Positions 10,025 to 18,635 of a DNA stretch of 64,000 nucleotides are shown here, in pieces. The translations under genes were made by a program, and so were the position numbers. The DNA lies in NCBI RefSeq assembly GCF_018397995.1, contig NZ_BBQH01000029.1:1-64000 (forward strand), given 5' to 3'. Below the pieces are notes generated by a model. That model saw nothing but the letters and a program-made list of their open reading frames with translations, did no database searches and had not been told where the DNA came from. The DNA comes from Rhizomonospora bruguierae (GTDB lineage Bacteria > Actinomycetota > Actinomycetes > Mycobacteriales > Micromonosporaceae). The stretch's first letter is position 1, and each line of letters opens with the position of its first letter.

Positions 10025-10185
10025 CGGCGGGGCTGCCCATCCTGCGCAAGCGCTGAACGCGTCCATCTGCCCGGCAGCGGCGCCGTCGCACGTATCCGAG
10101 ATGCCTCCACTGGGTCCCGCGCGGGTGCGACACACGTTCCGCCAGCGCGGCGACTCGACAAACCCACCTCATCAGGGAGAGTTTC

Positions 10186-11034
10186 ATGAGTCGCGAGACC
10201 GCACTCGTATCAGCCGACTGGGCCGAGAAGAACCTGGACGCCCCGAACGTGGTGTTCGTCGAGGTCGACGAGGACACCACCGCGTACGACGCCGGGCACA
10301 TCCCCGGCGCGATCAAGCTGGACTGGAAGACCGACCTGCAGGACCCGGTGCGCCGGGACTTCGTCAACAAGGAGCAGTTCGAGACGCTGCTGTCGGCCCG
10401 CGGTATCGGCAACGACGACGCCGTCGTGCTGTACGGCGGCAACAACAACTGGTTCGCCGCGTACGCGTACTGGTACTTCAAGCTGTACGGCCACGGCGAC
10501 GTCAAGCTGCTGGACGGCGGCCGCAAGAAGTGGGAGCTGGACGCCCGCCCGCTGACCAAGGACGCGGTCGCCCGCCCGGCGACCGAGTACCGGGCGCAGG
10601 AGCCGGACCTGTCGATCCGCGCGTTCCGGGACGAGACCGTCGCGGCGATCGGCGTGAAGAACCTGGTCGACGTGCGCTCCCCCGACGAGTTCGCCGGCCG
10701 GCTGCTGGCGCCGGCGCACCTGCCGCAGGAGCAGGCGCAGCGGGCCGGGCACATTCCGACCGCGATCAGCGTGCCGTGGTCCAAGGCGGCCAACGAGGAC
10801 GGCACCTTCAAGTCCGACGACGAGCTGCGCAAGATCTACGGTGACGCGGGCCTGGACGGCGGGCGGCCGACGATCGCGTACTGCCGGATCGGCGAGCGCT
10901 CCTCGCACACCTGGTTCGTGCTGAAGGAGCTGCTCGGCCACGAGGACGTGAAGAACTACGACGGGTCCTGGACCGAGTACGGCTCGCTGGTCGGCGTCCC
11001 CGTGGCGCTCGGCGACGAGCCGGGGGAGGCGTGA
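10186..11034 (+). CDS. sseA: Thiosulfate sulfurtransferase (two-domain rhodanese)
   Basis: 282 aa, ATG start with GGGAGAG just upstream. Two rhodanese domains are present. The N-terminal inactive one contains AYDAGHIPGAIKLDWKTDL. The C-terminal active one contains NLVDVRSPDEFAGR and the loop AYCRIGERSSHTWFVL, in which Cys233 is the persulfide-forming residue. It moves sulfane sulfur from thiosulfate or mercaptopyruvate to acceptors such as cyanide or thiols. The DUF1416 gene follows directly, a pairing widespread in actinobacteria, and a Cys leader peptide precedes it, linking it to sulfur supply. Confidence 0.93.
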   Translation: MSRETALVSADWAEKNLDAPNVVFVEVDEDTTAYDAGHIPGAIKLDWKTDLQDPVRRDFVNKEQFETLLSARGIGNDDAVVLYGGNNNWFAAYAYWYFKLYGHGDVKLLDGGRKKWELDARPLTKDAVARPATEYRAQEPDLSIRAFRDETVAAIGVKNLVDVRSPDEFAGRLLAPAHLPQEQAQRAGHIPTAISVPWSKAANEDGTFKSDDELRKIYGDAGLDGGRPTIAYCRIGERSSHTWFVLKELLGHEDVKNYDGSWTEYGSLVGVPVALGDEPGEA

Positions 11035-11036
11035 CG

Positions 11037-11378
11037 ATGACGAGCACCGCGACCGGCGCCGTGACCGCGGACGGGTGCGCCGCACCGGACCAGTCCGCTC
11101 CGATCCCGCTCAGCGTCGACCTCACCAGGGAAACGGTGATCACCGGGGTGGTCAGCTCCGCCGAGGGTGAGCCGGTGGGCGGGGCGTACGTGCGCCTGCT
11201 GGACGCCAGCGGCGAGTTCACCGCCGAGGTGGTGACGTCGCCGGCCGGCCAGTTCCGGTTCTTCGCCGCCCCCGGCTCGTGGACGCTGCGGGCGCTGTCC
11301 CGGGCGGGCAACGGCGACGCGTCGGTCAGCGCGGACCGGGGCGTCAACGAGGTGGCGGTGCGGGTCTCCGCCGCCTGA
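11037..11378 (+). CDS. DUF1416 domain protein, partner of the sulfurtransferase
   Basis: 113 aa. I chose ATG 11037 because GGGGGAGG lies 7 bp upstream; GTG 11031, which overlaps the rhodanese stop, is too close to that site. The protein is a small beta-rich domain resembling carboxypeptidase-regulatory folds (TVITGVVSSAEGEPVGGAYV, then GQFRFFAAPGSWTLRALSR). Family members are nearly always found directly after this rhodanese in actinobacteria, which suggests a joint role in sulfur transfer. No active-site motif is visible. Confidence 0.85.
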   Translation: MTSTATGAVTADGCAAPDQSAPIPLSVDLTRETVITGVVSSAEGEPVGGAYVRLLDASGEFTAEVVTSPAGQFRFFAAPGSWTLRALSRAGNGDASVSADRGVNEVAVRVSAA

Positions 11379-11425
11379 GGCGGCCGTGGGTTGCGTCGCC
11401 TGAGGCACCCCGGGTACGTCTGGAC

Positions 11426-11457
11426 GAGGCCGCTTCCGGTCAGCCGGGAGCGGCCTC
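11426..11457 (+). terminator. Stem-loop terminator after the sulfurtransferase operon
   Basis: Arms of 14 bp (GAGGCCGCTTCCGG with CCGGGAGCGGCCTC) pair around a TCAG loop, with one T-G wobble. It lies 48 bp after the DUF1416 stop and before the next start. There is no T-run, which is common in high-GC actinomycetes. Confidence 0.7.
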
Positions 11458-11491
11458 GCCGCGTCGGGCGCGGGTTTGACAGGATGGCGCG

Positions 11492-12301
11492 GTGAGTTCG
11501 GGGCGTGCCGGCCGGCGCCGGCTGATCGTGGCGGCCGTCGCCGCGTGGGCGGTGCTGGTCGTCGCCGTCGGCGCCTTCTCGGCGTTCCGCGACCGCCCCA
11601 CCTGGAAGGACCAGACCACCCTCGCGCAGGCGCACCGCACGCTGGACGCCGCCACGGGGGAGTTGCTGCGGGCCGCGGGGCCGGCGGCGGTGCCGGCGCT
11701 GGAGGCGTACGAGGTTCTGGCGTCGTGCCGGATCACCCCCGCCCGCGGCGGCACGAACCTGCGCCGCACCGTGCGGCTGTTCACCGCGGTCGGCACCGAG
11801 GAGGAGCTGCTGACCCGCATCGTGGCGGGGCTCCCCCCGGGGTACCGGGCGGAGTCGTCGAGCGGCGAGGTCAAGAGCGTGTTCGCGGACGCGGGCAACT
11901 TCGTCGGGCTGCGCGGCGGGCCGGGCGACCCGGGCGAGGTGCGGTTCCGGATCAGCACCGACTGCCGGCCCGGTGCCGACCCCACCCTGGCCGCGCCGGT
12001 GGCCGACGCCGCCGGCCGGGAGCCCGTCCAGCGGGCGCTCGACCTGCTCGGCGCGGCCGCGACCGGCTGGCGGGCGTTCGTGGCGCCGTGCCCCGGCGGC
12101 GGGCAGGCCCGCACGGTCGAGGCCGAGGCGCCGCCGTGGCAGGGGTCGCTGGCCGCCGCCCTGGCCCGGCACCCGGGCAGCGGGGTGCTCGCCGACGCGC
12201 AGCGGTACGCCTACCGGGACGGTGACGCGGGCGTGGCGGTCCGGTCGGGGGAGCGGTCGTTGCTGGTCACCGCGACGACCGGCTGCCCGGCTGCTCAGTA
12301 G
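11492..12301 (+). CDS. Hypothetical protein with one N-terminal membrane anchor
   Basis: 269 aa from GTG 11492. A short basic start (RAGRRR) is followed by a single hydrophobic helix at residues 10-30 (LIVAAVAAWAVLVVAVGAF), so most of the protein should be outside the membrane. The rest is a mixed alpha/beta sequence without a motif I recognise. Several Cys residues (VLASCRI, STDCRP, VAPCPG, TTGCPA) could form disulfides. It looks like a small exported, anchored protein conserved within the family. Its end overlaps the convergent DsrE-like gene by 7 bp. Confidence 0.65.
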   Translation: MSSGRAGRRRLIVAAVAAWAVLVVAVGAFSAFRDRPTWKDQTTLAQAHRTLDAATGELLRAAGPAAVPALEAYEVLASCRITPARGGTNLRRTVRLFTAVGTEEELLTRIVAGLPPGYRAESSSGEVKSVFADAGNFVGLRGGPGDPGEVRFRISTDCRPGADPTLAAPVADAAGREPVQRALDLLGAAATGWRAFVAPCPGGGQARTVEAEAPPWQGSLAAALARHPGSGVLADAQRYAYRDGDAGVAVRSGERSLLVTATTGCPAAQ

Positions 12302-12657
12302 ACGAGCGCCTGGGCCCCGTCGGCCAACGCCTCCTCGACGAACACGGCGGCGCCGGCCACCCGTACCCCCGGGAGGAGTTGCTCCCCGGTGAGGTTCCGG
12401 CGGGCGGCGCACTGCGTGCACACCGTCACCGTCCCGGCGGCCAGCACCGACTCCAGCAGGTCCGTGAGCGGGGCGGAGTGCGGCAGGTCGAACTCGGCGG
12501 CCCGGCCGGGCAGCGCGAACCACGTCGATTCGCCGGTCAGCCACAGGGACACCTGCGCGCCCGCGGCGAGCGCGGTCGCGGCGACGGTGAACGCCTGCGC
12601 GCACCGCTCCGGCGCGTCGGAGCCGGCGGTGACCTTCACGATCAGGGTGCGTGCCAT
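12295..12657 (-). CDS. DsrE/DsrF-like family protein
   Basis: 120 aa from ATG 12657; an ATG four codons earlier at 12669 is possible. The fold reads as DsrE: an initial strand (RTLIVKVTAGSDAPERC), then ALAAGAQVSLWLTGEST, then a TVTVCTQCAARR segment where the sulfur-carrying Cys lies in DsrE/TusD relatives. Both Cys residues of VCTQC are retained. Relatives relay sulfur or act in peroxiredoxin-like roles. Nearness to the rhodanese fits a sulfur theme, but the function is inferred. Confidence 0.75.
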   Translation of the reverse strand: MARTLIVKVTAGSDAPERCAQAFTVAATALAAGAQVSLWLTGESTWFALPGRAAEFDLPHSAPLTDLLESVLAAGTVTVCTQCAARRNLTGEQLLPGVRVAGAAVFVEEALADGAQALVY

Positions 12658-12683
12658 GCCGGCCAGCATAGGATTGGGCGGTC

Positions 12684-12788
12684 ATGGTTACCGAAATCGG
12701 GTTCGTCAGCCTGCTGGTCGCCGGCTTCGGCGCCCTCGCCGGCGGCCTGATCTACCTGGCCGTCAAGATCAGTCGCGGCCGCTGGTGA
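12684..12788 (+). CDS. Small single-pass membrane peptide (34 aa)
   Basis: ATG 12684 opens 34 codons: a short acidic start (MVTEIGF), a hydrophobic helix (VSLLVAGFGALAGGLIYLAV) and a basic tail (KISRGRW). This is a classic small inner-membrane peptide with positive-inside topology at the C-terminus. It sits in the divergent gap beside the DsrE-like gene and 52 bp before the nitrobindin-like gene. I cannot assign a function. Confidence 0.5.
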   Translation: MVTEIGFVSLLVAGFGALAGGLIYLAVKISRGRW

Positions 12789-12840
12789 CCGGCGGGCCGC
12801 CCCCGCCGGCGCCCCGATCGCGCTGCGCGAGAATGGCGCG

Positions 12841-13434
12841 GTGAGCGACGACAATCCGATGCGGCCGCCGCCGTGGCTGAACGCGCCGCCGGTCGAGCCG
12901 TACCCGTACGAGGAGACCTACGACCTGCGGACCGGCCCGGACCTGCACCCTTCGCTGCTGGGGCTGCTGCCGTACGTCGGGCTGTGGCGCGGCCGGGGGC
13001 GGGGCGGCTACCCGACGATCGAGGACTTCGACTACGCGCAGGAGATCCGGATCACCCACGACGGGCGGCCGTTCCTGCACTACGAGTCCCGGGCCTGGCT
13101 GCTGGACGGGCAGAGCCGGCCGGTCCGCCCGGCCGGGCGGGAGGTGGGCTGGTGGCGGCCGGTGTTCGACGGTGACCGGCCGACCGACGACCTGGAGGTC
13201 ACGCTGACCACGCCGACCGGCGTGCTGGAGCTGTATCTCGGCCGGGTGACCGGCACCCAGGTGGAGATCGCCACGGACGCCGTGGTGCGCAGCCCCACCG
13301 CGAAGGAGGTCACCGGCGGGCGCCGGCTGTTCGGCATCGTCGAGGGGGCGCTGCTGTACGCGCAGGAGATGTCCGCGATGGGCCACCCGCTTGCCCCGCA
13401 CCTGTCGGCGCGACTCATCCGCGTCGGCGGCTGA
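12841..13434 (+). CDS. FABP-like nitrobindin family heme protein (putative peroxynitrite isomerase)
   Basis: 197 aa from GTG 12841. It is a lipocalin-like beta barrel opened by the family signature GLWRGRGRGGYPTIEDFDY (GxWxGxG motif). It closes with EMSAMGHPLAPHLSARL, where the conserved His is the proximal heme ligand in nitrobindins. Known relatives (Rv2717c, human THAP4 C-terminal domain) bind ferric heme b and convert peroxynitrite to nitrate. An N-terminal extension of about 35 residues rich in Pro precedes the barrel, as is usual in actinobacteria. Confidence 0.9.
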   Translation: MSDDNPMRPPPWLNAPPVEPYPYEETYDLRTGPDLHPSLLGLLPYVGLWRGRGRGGYPTIEDFDYAQEIRITHDGRPFLHYESRAWLLDGQSRPVRPAGREVGWWRPVFDGDRPTDDLEVTLTTPTGVLELYLGRVTGTQVEIATDAVVRSPTAKEVTGGRRLFGIVEGALLYAQEMSAMGHPLAPHLSARLIRVGG

Positions 13435-13455
13435 AGCGGAGGCCGCCGCGCATGT

Positions 13456-13483
13456 GGGGGCCGCCGCTCGCGCGACGGCCCCC
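13456..13483. terminator. GC stem-loop in a convergent gap
   Basis: Arms GGGGGCCG and CGGCCCCC pair around a 12-nt loop. It lies between the stop of the nitrobindin-like gene and the stop of the convergent S8 protease, so it can serve both strands. A second stem follows at 13497. Confidence 0.6.
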
Positions 13484-13496
13484 GAGGTGGGTGCGA

Positions 13497-13517
13497 GGGC
13501 CGCCGCCGGGGCGGCCC
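13497..13517. terminator. Second GC stem-loop in the convergent gap
   Basis: Arms GGGCCGCC and GGCGGCCC pair around a 5-nt loop, 10 bp before the S8 protease stop codon. Together with the stem at 13456 it forms a tandem bidirectional terminator. Confidence 0.55.
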
Positions 13518-13526
13518 CCGCGGCGG

Positions 13527-16500
13527 TCAGATCCCGCCGACCCTGCCGGCGCAGGCCCGCACCGGTTCCAGGCCGAAGTCCAGGGTCGCGGTGATGCCCG
13601 CCTCGATCTTCAGCGTCTGCACCTCCGGGATCCAGCCGTCCTTCGCCACGATCACCTGGTACCGGCCCTTCGGGACCCAGTAGGCGTACCGGCCGTTCTG
13701 GTCGGCCATCAGCGTGTACCCGCCGTACGGGACGGACGCCAGGTTGACCCGCACCGCCGCCGGCACCGGGACGATGACCCCGTTGCAGCTCACCCCCGTC
13801 ACCGTCCCCTGGATCTTGCCCCAGCTCGGCGGCGGCGAGACGACCATCGTCACGCCGATCGCCGGCGTCCGGTACGGCGTGTCCGACCGCACCGCGACGG
13901 ACGCGGTGTAGGTGCCGGGCTGCTCGATGCCCGCGTCCGGGGTGGCGGTCAGCGTGACCTTGACCGACCTGGACGCGCCGGCCGCGAGGGTGAAGCTGGC
14001 CGGGTTGCTGCTCAGCCAATCCGCGTCCGCGCCCTCGCCGCACAGGTCCAGCCCGCCGAGGCGCTCGACGGTCGCCTGGGCGGCGTTGCCCGCCCCGCGT
14101 CCGCCGATCTTGTAGGCGCCGCACGCGCCCGCGCCCCGGTAGGCCGGGGCCGCCGCGTTCGGCAGGTCGCTCCAGGTGTCGGTCTCCGGGTCGTACGCCA
14201 CCGCCCGGTTGGTGACCGTGGCGAACCCGTCGGTGACGCCGCCGGCCAGGATCAGCAGGCCGCTCGCCGCCGTGTACTGCGACGCCCACAGGTCCAGCGG
14301 CATGTCCGCCAGCCGGGTCCAGGCGTCGCCGCGCGGGTCGTACGAGTACGCGTCGCTGAACGACTCGGTGGTCGAGCCGCCGGCGCAGTACACCTGGCCG
14401 CCGATGCCGCCGCAGCCGATGTACGAGCCGAGGTGCGGGTACTTCGCGCCGGCGCGGAAGGTGCCCGTCGCCGGGTTGAAGATCACCACGTCGTCGGAGT
14501 CCGGGCAGGCCCCGGTGACGCAGCCGCCGACCAGGTAGATCTGGCCGTCGGCGACGGCGGTGCCGGCCGCCGCCCGCGGCGCCGGGTTGGTGGCGCCGGC
14601 GACGGTGTGCCACGCCCCCTGCTCCGGGTCGAACGCGTCCACCGAGGCGACCGGCTCGGTCGAGTCGCCCCAGCCGCCGATCGCGTAGATCATCCCGTTC
14701 ACCGCCGCCACGGACGGCTGCGACCGCCCGTTCGGCATGTCCGGCAGCGCGGACCAGGTGTCCGTGCCCGGGTCGTAGACGTACGCCTTGCGGCTGGTGG
14801 CCGAGGTGGCCCCGCCGAGCGAGTACACCTTGCCGTTCAGCGTGGCGGCCTGGTTGTCGTAGCTCGCCGTCGGGTACTCCCGCACCGGCTTCCAGGACGA
14901 GTCGGCCGACGGCGCGGCGGTCACCGCGGCGCCGGACCCGTCGCCGCGCGCCTTGCTGGCGCCGCCCGGCAGCTTGTGCTCGGCCAGCGGGGCCCCCGGC
15001 TGGCGGGTCAGTTCGTAGGTGCCGGCCCGCCCGACCAGGTCCACCTCGGCCGGCGCGCTGCCGGTGTTGGTGATCTTGATCGTGGTGTTGCGGGTCGTGC
15101 CGAACGGCTGGTGCGACTCCACCGAGGTGGCCGTGACCGCGATCCGGCCGGCACCGAGCGTGAAGTCCGCCCGGGTGGCGCCGTTCGCGGCCACCTTCAC
15201 GGTCTTCGAGGTCGCCTGGTACGGCGCCTTGGTGGCGGTGAACGGGTGCCCGCCGGACAGCGTGGAGAACAGCCAGTAGAAGCCGTCCGCCAGGGCGTCG
15301 TCGTCCGGCGTGCCGGCCGAGACGGCCGCCTCGCCCGGCGCGTCCGGGCTCGTCACGGCGACGCCGTTGAGCGCGGCGCCGGTGTTCTTGTCCGTGGTAA
15401 GGCCCACCACCAGGCCACCCGGCCGTGGTGTACAGACCTTCTCCAGGACCTGGACGTTGTCCACCTGCCACCACCAGGCGAAGTTGCCCTGGTACCGGAA
15501 GCGGACCCGCGCCGCCGGCGCGCCCGCCGCCGCCGCGAGCGGCACCTCCTCGACCACCGGCCCGCGCCGGCTCTGCGTGGTGTAGTGCCACACCGTGGTC
15601 CAGGTGGCGCCGCCGTCCGTGGTCAGGTCCACGTCGGCCGAGCCGTTGGAGAAGGCCCGGTAGTCGCTGTTGAACCGCAGCGTCGGCGCGGTGGTGCCGG
15701 ACAGGTCCATCGGCGGGGTGATCAGGTCCGTGTCCAGCGCGTTCGAGGAGCCGAGGCGGTCGCTGTCCACGATCGCGAAGCCGCCGCTGCCGCCGGTCAG
15801 GTTGCCCCGGTTGCCGTCGTCGGTGAACTGCCAGCCACCGGTGCCGCTCCGGTTCACCACGCTCCAACCGCTGGGCGTGGTGGTGCCGTCGAACGGCTGG
15901 GACAGCAGCGTGCCGAACCCGTACCCCGGCGCCGTGCACTCGGGCAGGACGGGTACCGCGATGTCCTGCGTCCGGTCCTCGGTGCCGACCGGCACGTCGA
16001 CGGTCACGGCCTGGTAGCCCGGGTACTGGGCGGTCACCGTCACGCGGTAACCGGCCCCGCCGGGCACCTTGAACGAGTACCGGCCGGTGGCGGGGTCGGT
16101 GAACACCGGTCCGCCGGGCCGGTCGCCGACCGCCAGCTTCGCGTACAGCGGCCAGCCGTGCCCGGAGCCGTCCGACACCCGGCCGGAGACGGTCACCATC
16201 GGCACCGCGACCAGGGCGAAGTCGCGGGTGACCGCGCCGCCCTCGGTCACCGTCACGGTGGCGCTCAGCGTGGCGTACCCGTATCTGGTGGCCGTCACGG
16301 TGTGCTCGCCCGGGGGCAGCACCAGGGTGTACCGGCCGTCCGGCCCGGTGGTCACGGACCGCTCACCGGCCGCCACGGTGACGCCGGCGATCGGGTTGCC
16401 GCCGCCGGAGTCGGTCACCGCGCCGGTGATCCGGCCCACCGGGCCGCGCGGGGCTGCCTCCACCGCGGCGAACGCGTTCAGCCGGCCCTCGCCGTACACC

Positions 16501-17864
16501 TGGTTGTCGTCGGTGGTGCCGCCGCAGGACAGGTCCTCGGTGTCGGTGGCGGTGTCGTCCAGCAGTTGCCGGGTCGCGGCGATGTCGCCCTTGAGCGACG
16601 GCGCCGCCGACCACATCAGCGCGACCGCGCCGGAGACGTGTGGCGCCGCCATGGACGTGCCGTTGAACGTGGCGTACCCGTCCGGCACGCTGGAGCGCAC
16701 CGCGACGCCCGGCGCCGAGATGTTGGGCTTGATCTCGCTGGCCGAGGCGGAGCCCCGGCTGGAGAAGCTCGCCACGCGGTTGGTCGAGTCGTAGGCGCCC
16801 ACCGAGTACGCGCCGGCGAAGTCGCCCGGCGACTCGGCGCTGCCGCAGCGGGGGCCCGAGTTGCCGCTGGCGAACACCGGGAAGATCCCGGCCGCCAGCC
16901 AGGCGTTCACGATGTCGTCGTACCAGCGGTCGCCGCCGGGGCCGCCCCACGAGTTGTTCACCACGTCGGGGTGCAGGTCCGGCCGGGGGGTGAGGTTGTT
17001 CAGGTCGGTCGGTGCCACCATCCACTGGCCCGAGGCCAGCAGGGCGGCGTCGCTGCAGGTGTCCGTCTCGCAGCCGCGGGCGGTGATCCACTTGGCGCCG
17101 GGCGCGACGCCGATCTGGTTGCCGGCGCCGTCGTCACCGATCATCGTGCCCATGGTGTGCGTGCCGTGCCCGTCCGGGGCGTCGCACGGCGCGGCCGTGG
17201 CGCACTGGTGGGACGGGTCGAACCAGTTGTAGTTGTGGTCGAAGCTGCCGTCGCCCAGGTTCCCCCGGTACTTGCCGACCAGCGCCGGGTGCTGGTACTG
17301 CACCCCGCCGTCGATGCTGGCGACCACGATCCCCTCGCCGCGCACCCCGAAGTCGGACCACACCTTTGGCGCCTGGACGTTCGTCAGGCCCCACTCGATC
17401 GCGTCCTTGCCGGCGGCCGGCGCGGTGCTCACCGGCTGCACCCGCGGCACCGTCCGGCTCGGCACGACCTTCTCCACCTCGGCGTGCCCGGTCACCAGGT
17501 CCAGGGTGGAGCGGTCGCCGTCCACCCAGATCGCGTTGCTGATCCAGAACGGGCGGTACGACGCCTTCTTCGCGTCCAGGTCGGCCCGCAGGTCGCGCTG
17601 GCTGGAGTCGGCGGTGGCGGTCAGGGTGCGGTACACCTGGGTCGCCTTGGCGTCCGCGTCCCGCATCTTCTTCGTACCGCTCAGGTCCGCCCGGTCCCGT
17701 AGGTACACCAGGAACCCGGCGTGGCCGTTGGCCGCCAACTCGGCCAGAACCTGTCTGTCCACTTCGGGCTTGGGATCCGCGGCGCCGGCCGCCCCCGGTG
17801 TCGCCGTCACCGCCGTCGCGGCAACGAGCGCCGCGGCGGCTACCGCGATCGTTCTGCGTAGCAT
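13527..17864 (-). CDS. Giant secreted S8 serine protease with regulatory-like, MAM/choice-of-anchor and Kelch modules
   Basis: 1445 aa from ATG 17864, preceded by GGGGAGGACG. A signal peptide (MLRRTIAVAAAALVAAT, cleaved near residue 29) leads to an inhibitor-like propeptide. The subtilisin domain has Asp185 (SIDGGV), His233 (DGHGTHTMG), oxyanion Asn335 (ASGNSGP) and Ser404 (GTSMAAPHVSG), so the triad is intact. Two carboxypeptidase-regulatory-like beta domains follow, then a choice-of-anchor/MAM-like segment, further beta domains, about six Kelch repeats (NGMIYAIGGWGDS, GQIYLVGGCV) and a last regulatory-like domain. It resembles bacillopeptidase F fused to a propeller. The role is extracellular protein digestion with substrate or surface binding by the C-terminal modules. 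Confidence 0.93.
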   Translation of the reverse strand: MLRRTIAVAAAALVAATAVTATPGAAGAADPKPEVDRQVLAELAANGHAGFLVYLRDRADLSGTKKMRDADAKATQVYRTLTATADSSQRDLRADLDAKKASYRPFWISNAIWVDGDRSTLDLVTGHAEVEKVVPSRTVPRVQPVSTAPAAGKDAIEWGLTNVQAPKVWSDFGVRGEGIVVASIDGGVQYQHPALVGKYRGNLGDGSFDHNYNWFDPSHQCATAAPCDAPDGHGTHTMGTMIGDDGAGNQIGVAPGAKWITARGCETDTCSDAALLASGQWMVAPTDLNNLTPRPDLHPDVVNNSWGGPGGDRWYDDIVNAWLAAGIFPVFASGNSGPRCGSAESPGDFAGAYSVGAYDSTNRVASFSSRGSASASEIKPNISAPGVAVRSSVPDGYATFNGTSMAAPHVSGAVALMWSAAPSLKGDIAATRQLLDDTATDTEDLSCGGTTDDNQVYGEGRLNAFAAVEAAPRGPVGRITGAVTDSGGGNPIAGVTVAAGERSVTTGPDGRYTLVLPPGEHTVTATRYGYATLSATVTVTEGGAVTRDFALVAVPMVTVSGRVSDGSGHGWPLYAKLAVGDRPGGPVFTDPATGRYSFKVPGGAGYRVTVTAQYPGYQAVTVDVPVGTEDRTQDIAVPVLPECTAPGYGFGTLLSQPFDGTTTPSGWSVVNRSGTGGWQFTDDGNRGNLTGGSGGFAIVDSDRLGSSNALDTDLITPPMDLSGTTAPTLRFNSDYRAFSNGSADVDLTTDGGATWTTVWHYTTQSRRGPVVEEVPLAAAAGAPAARVRFRYQGNFAWWWQVDNVQVLEKVCTPRPGGLVVGLTTDKNTGAALNGVAVTSPDAPGEAAVSAGTPDDDALADGFYWLFSTLSGGHPFTATKAPYQATSKTVKVAANGATRADFTLGAGRIAVTATSVESHQPFGTTRNTTIKITNTGSAPAEVDLVGRAGTYELTRQPGAPLAEHKLPGGASKARGDGSGAAVTAAPSADSSWKPVREYPTASYDNQAATLNGKVYSLGGATSATSRKAYVYDPGTDTWSALPDMPNGRSQPSVAAVNGMIYAIGGWGDSTEPVASVDAFDPEQGAWHTVAGATNPAPRAAAGTAVADGQIYLVGGCVTGACPDSDDVVIFNPATGTFRAGAKYPHLGSYIGCGGIGGQVYCAGGSTTESFSDAYSYDPRGDAWTRLADMPLDLWASQYTAASGLLILAGGVTDGFATVTNRAVAYDPETDTWSDLPNAAAPAYRGAGACGAYKIGGRGAGNAAQATVERLGGLDLCGEGADADWLSSNPASFTLAAGASRSVKVTLTATPDAGIEQPGTYTASVAVRSDTPYRTPAIGVTMVVSPPPSWGKIQGTVTGVSCNGVIVPVPAAVRVNLASVPYGGYTLMADQNGRYAYWVPKGRYQVIVAKDGWIPEVQTLKIEAGITATLDFGLEPVRACAGRVGGI

Positions 17865-18087
17865 TGACGTCCTCCCCACATCCCCCACCTGGCCGCCGGG
17901 GGACTCCGGCGGCACCGGCGGGGTCTGGAAGTCATGCTCCGGTCATCCGTCCATGGTCATCAATGGCGCTCGGCGGGCAGTTTCCGGGCAGGTTGCGGGC
18001 CGCCGGACAGCAAACTGTGCACACGTAGTTGACGACGTCGATGGCGCGGGGTTGGCTGAGCGGAGCATGCCGTCCTGGGGAGGCTCG

Positions 18088-18603
18088 GTGCTGGAATCGA
18101 CCCTACCGCTCGTCGTCTGCGTATCGACCGATCCCGACTTGCGCGAACGCGTCGTCCGGCAGCTCGACGGCCGCGGCGCCGTGCTGCTGTGCGCCGACCT
18201 CGCCGAACTGCGCGCCGCCCTCGGCACGCCGCCGCCACCGCCCCCACCGTCCGACCCGGACGCGGCCGGCCTCGGCGACCTCGCCGTCGACCCGGCCGCC
18301 CACGCCGTCACCTGGCGCGGCGCCCGGCTCCCGCTCACCCGCATCGAGCGCGACCTGCTGGCCCGCCTCGCCAGCCGACCGGTCGGCGTCTGGACCTACC
18401 AGCGCCTGTTCGACGCCGTCTGGGGCGGCTCCTACCTGGGCGACTCGTCGATCCTGCACTCCGCGGTGAAGCGCCTGCGCCGCAAGCTGCGCGCGATCGG
18501 CGCCGACGCCGAGTCCCTGCCCGCGGGTAGCGCCACCGGCGGCCCGACGCCGGCCATCGAGACCGTCCGCGGCGTCGGCTACCGGCTCACCACCCGTTCG
18601 TAG
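18088..18603 (+). CDS. Winged-helix transcriptional regulator with a truncated, receiver-like N-terminus
   Basis: 171 aa from GTG 18088, chosen because GGGGAGG lies 4-5 bp upstream; ATG 18067 is possible. The first 45 residues (LPLVVCVSTDPDLRERVVRQ) look like the start of a receiver domain but then stop, and a Pro run (GTPPPPPPPSDPD) leads directly to an OmpR-type winged helix. Its motifs are LTRIERDLLARLAS, SSILHSAVKRLRRKLRAIG and ETVRGVGYRL. No phosphoacceptor domain remains, so control must be by level or another signal. It is divergent from the S8 protease across a 223-bp gap and may regulate it. Confidence 0.85.
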   Translation: MLESTLPLVVCVSTDPDLRERVVRQLDGRGAVLLCADLAELRAALGTPPPPPPPSDPDAAGLGDLAVDPAAHAVTWRGARLPLTRIERDLLARLASRPVGVWTYQRLFDAVWGGSYLGDSSILHSAVKRLRRKLRAIGADAESLPAGSATGGPTPAIETVRGVGYRLTTRS

Positions 18604-18610
18604 GGCCGGT

Positions 18611-18628
18611 CGCCCGCCCCGGCGGGCG
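18611..18628. terminator. Short GC stem-loop between convergent genes
   Basis: Arms CGCCCGC and GCGGGCG pair around a 4-nt loop, directly between the stop of the winged-helix regulator and the stop of the aminodeoxychorismate lyase gene. Confidence 0.5.
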
Positions 18629-18635
18629 CGCCGGG

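Noticed and set aside
13452-17702. Forward ORF of 1416 aa across the S8 protease
   Set aside because: Arg/Ala/Gly-rich shadow frame of the protease gene, typical of very high-GC DNA; the reverse frame has the full catalytic triad.
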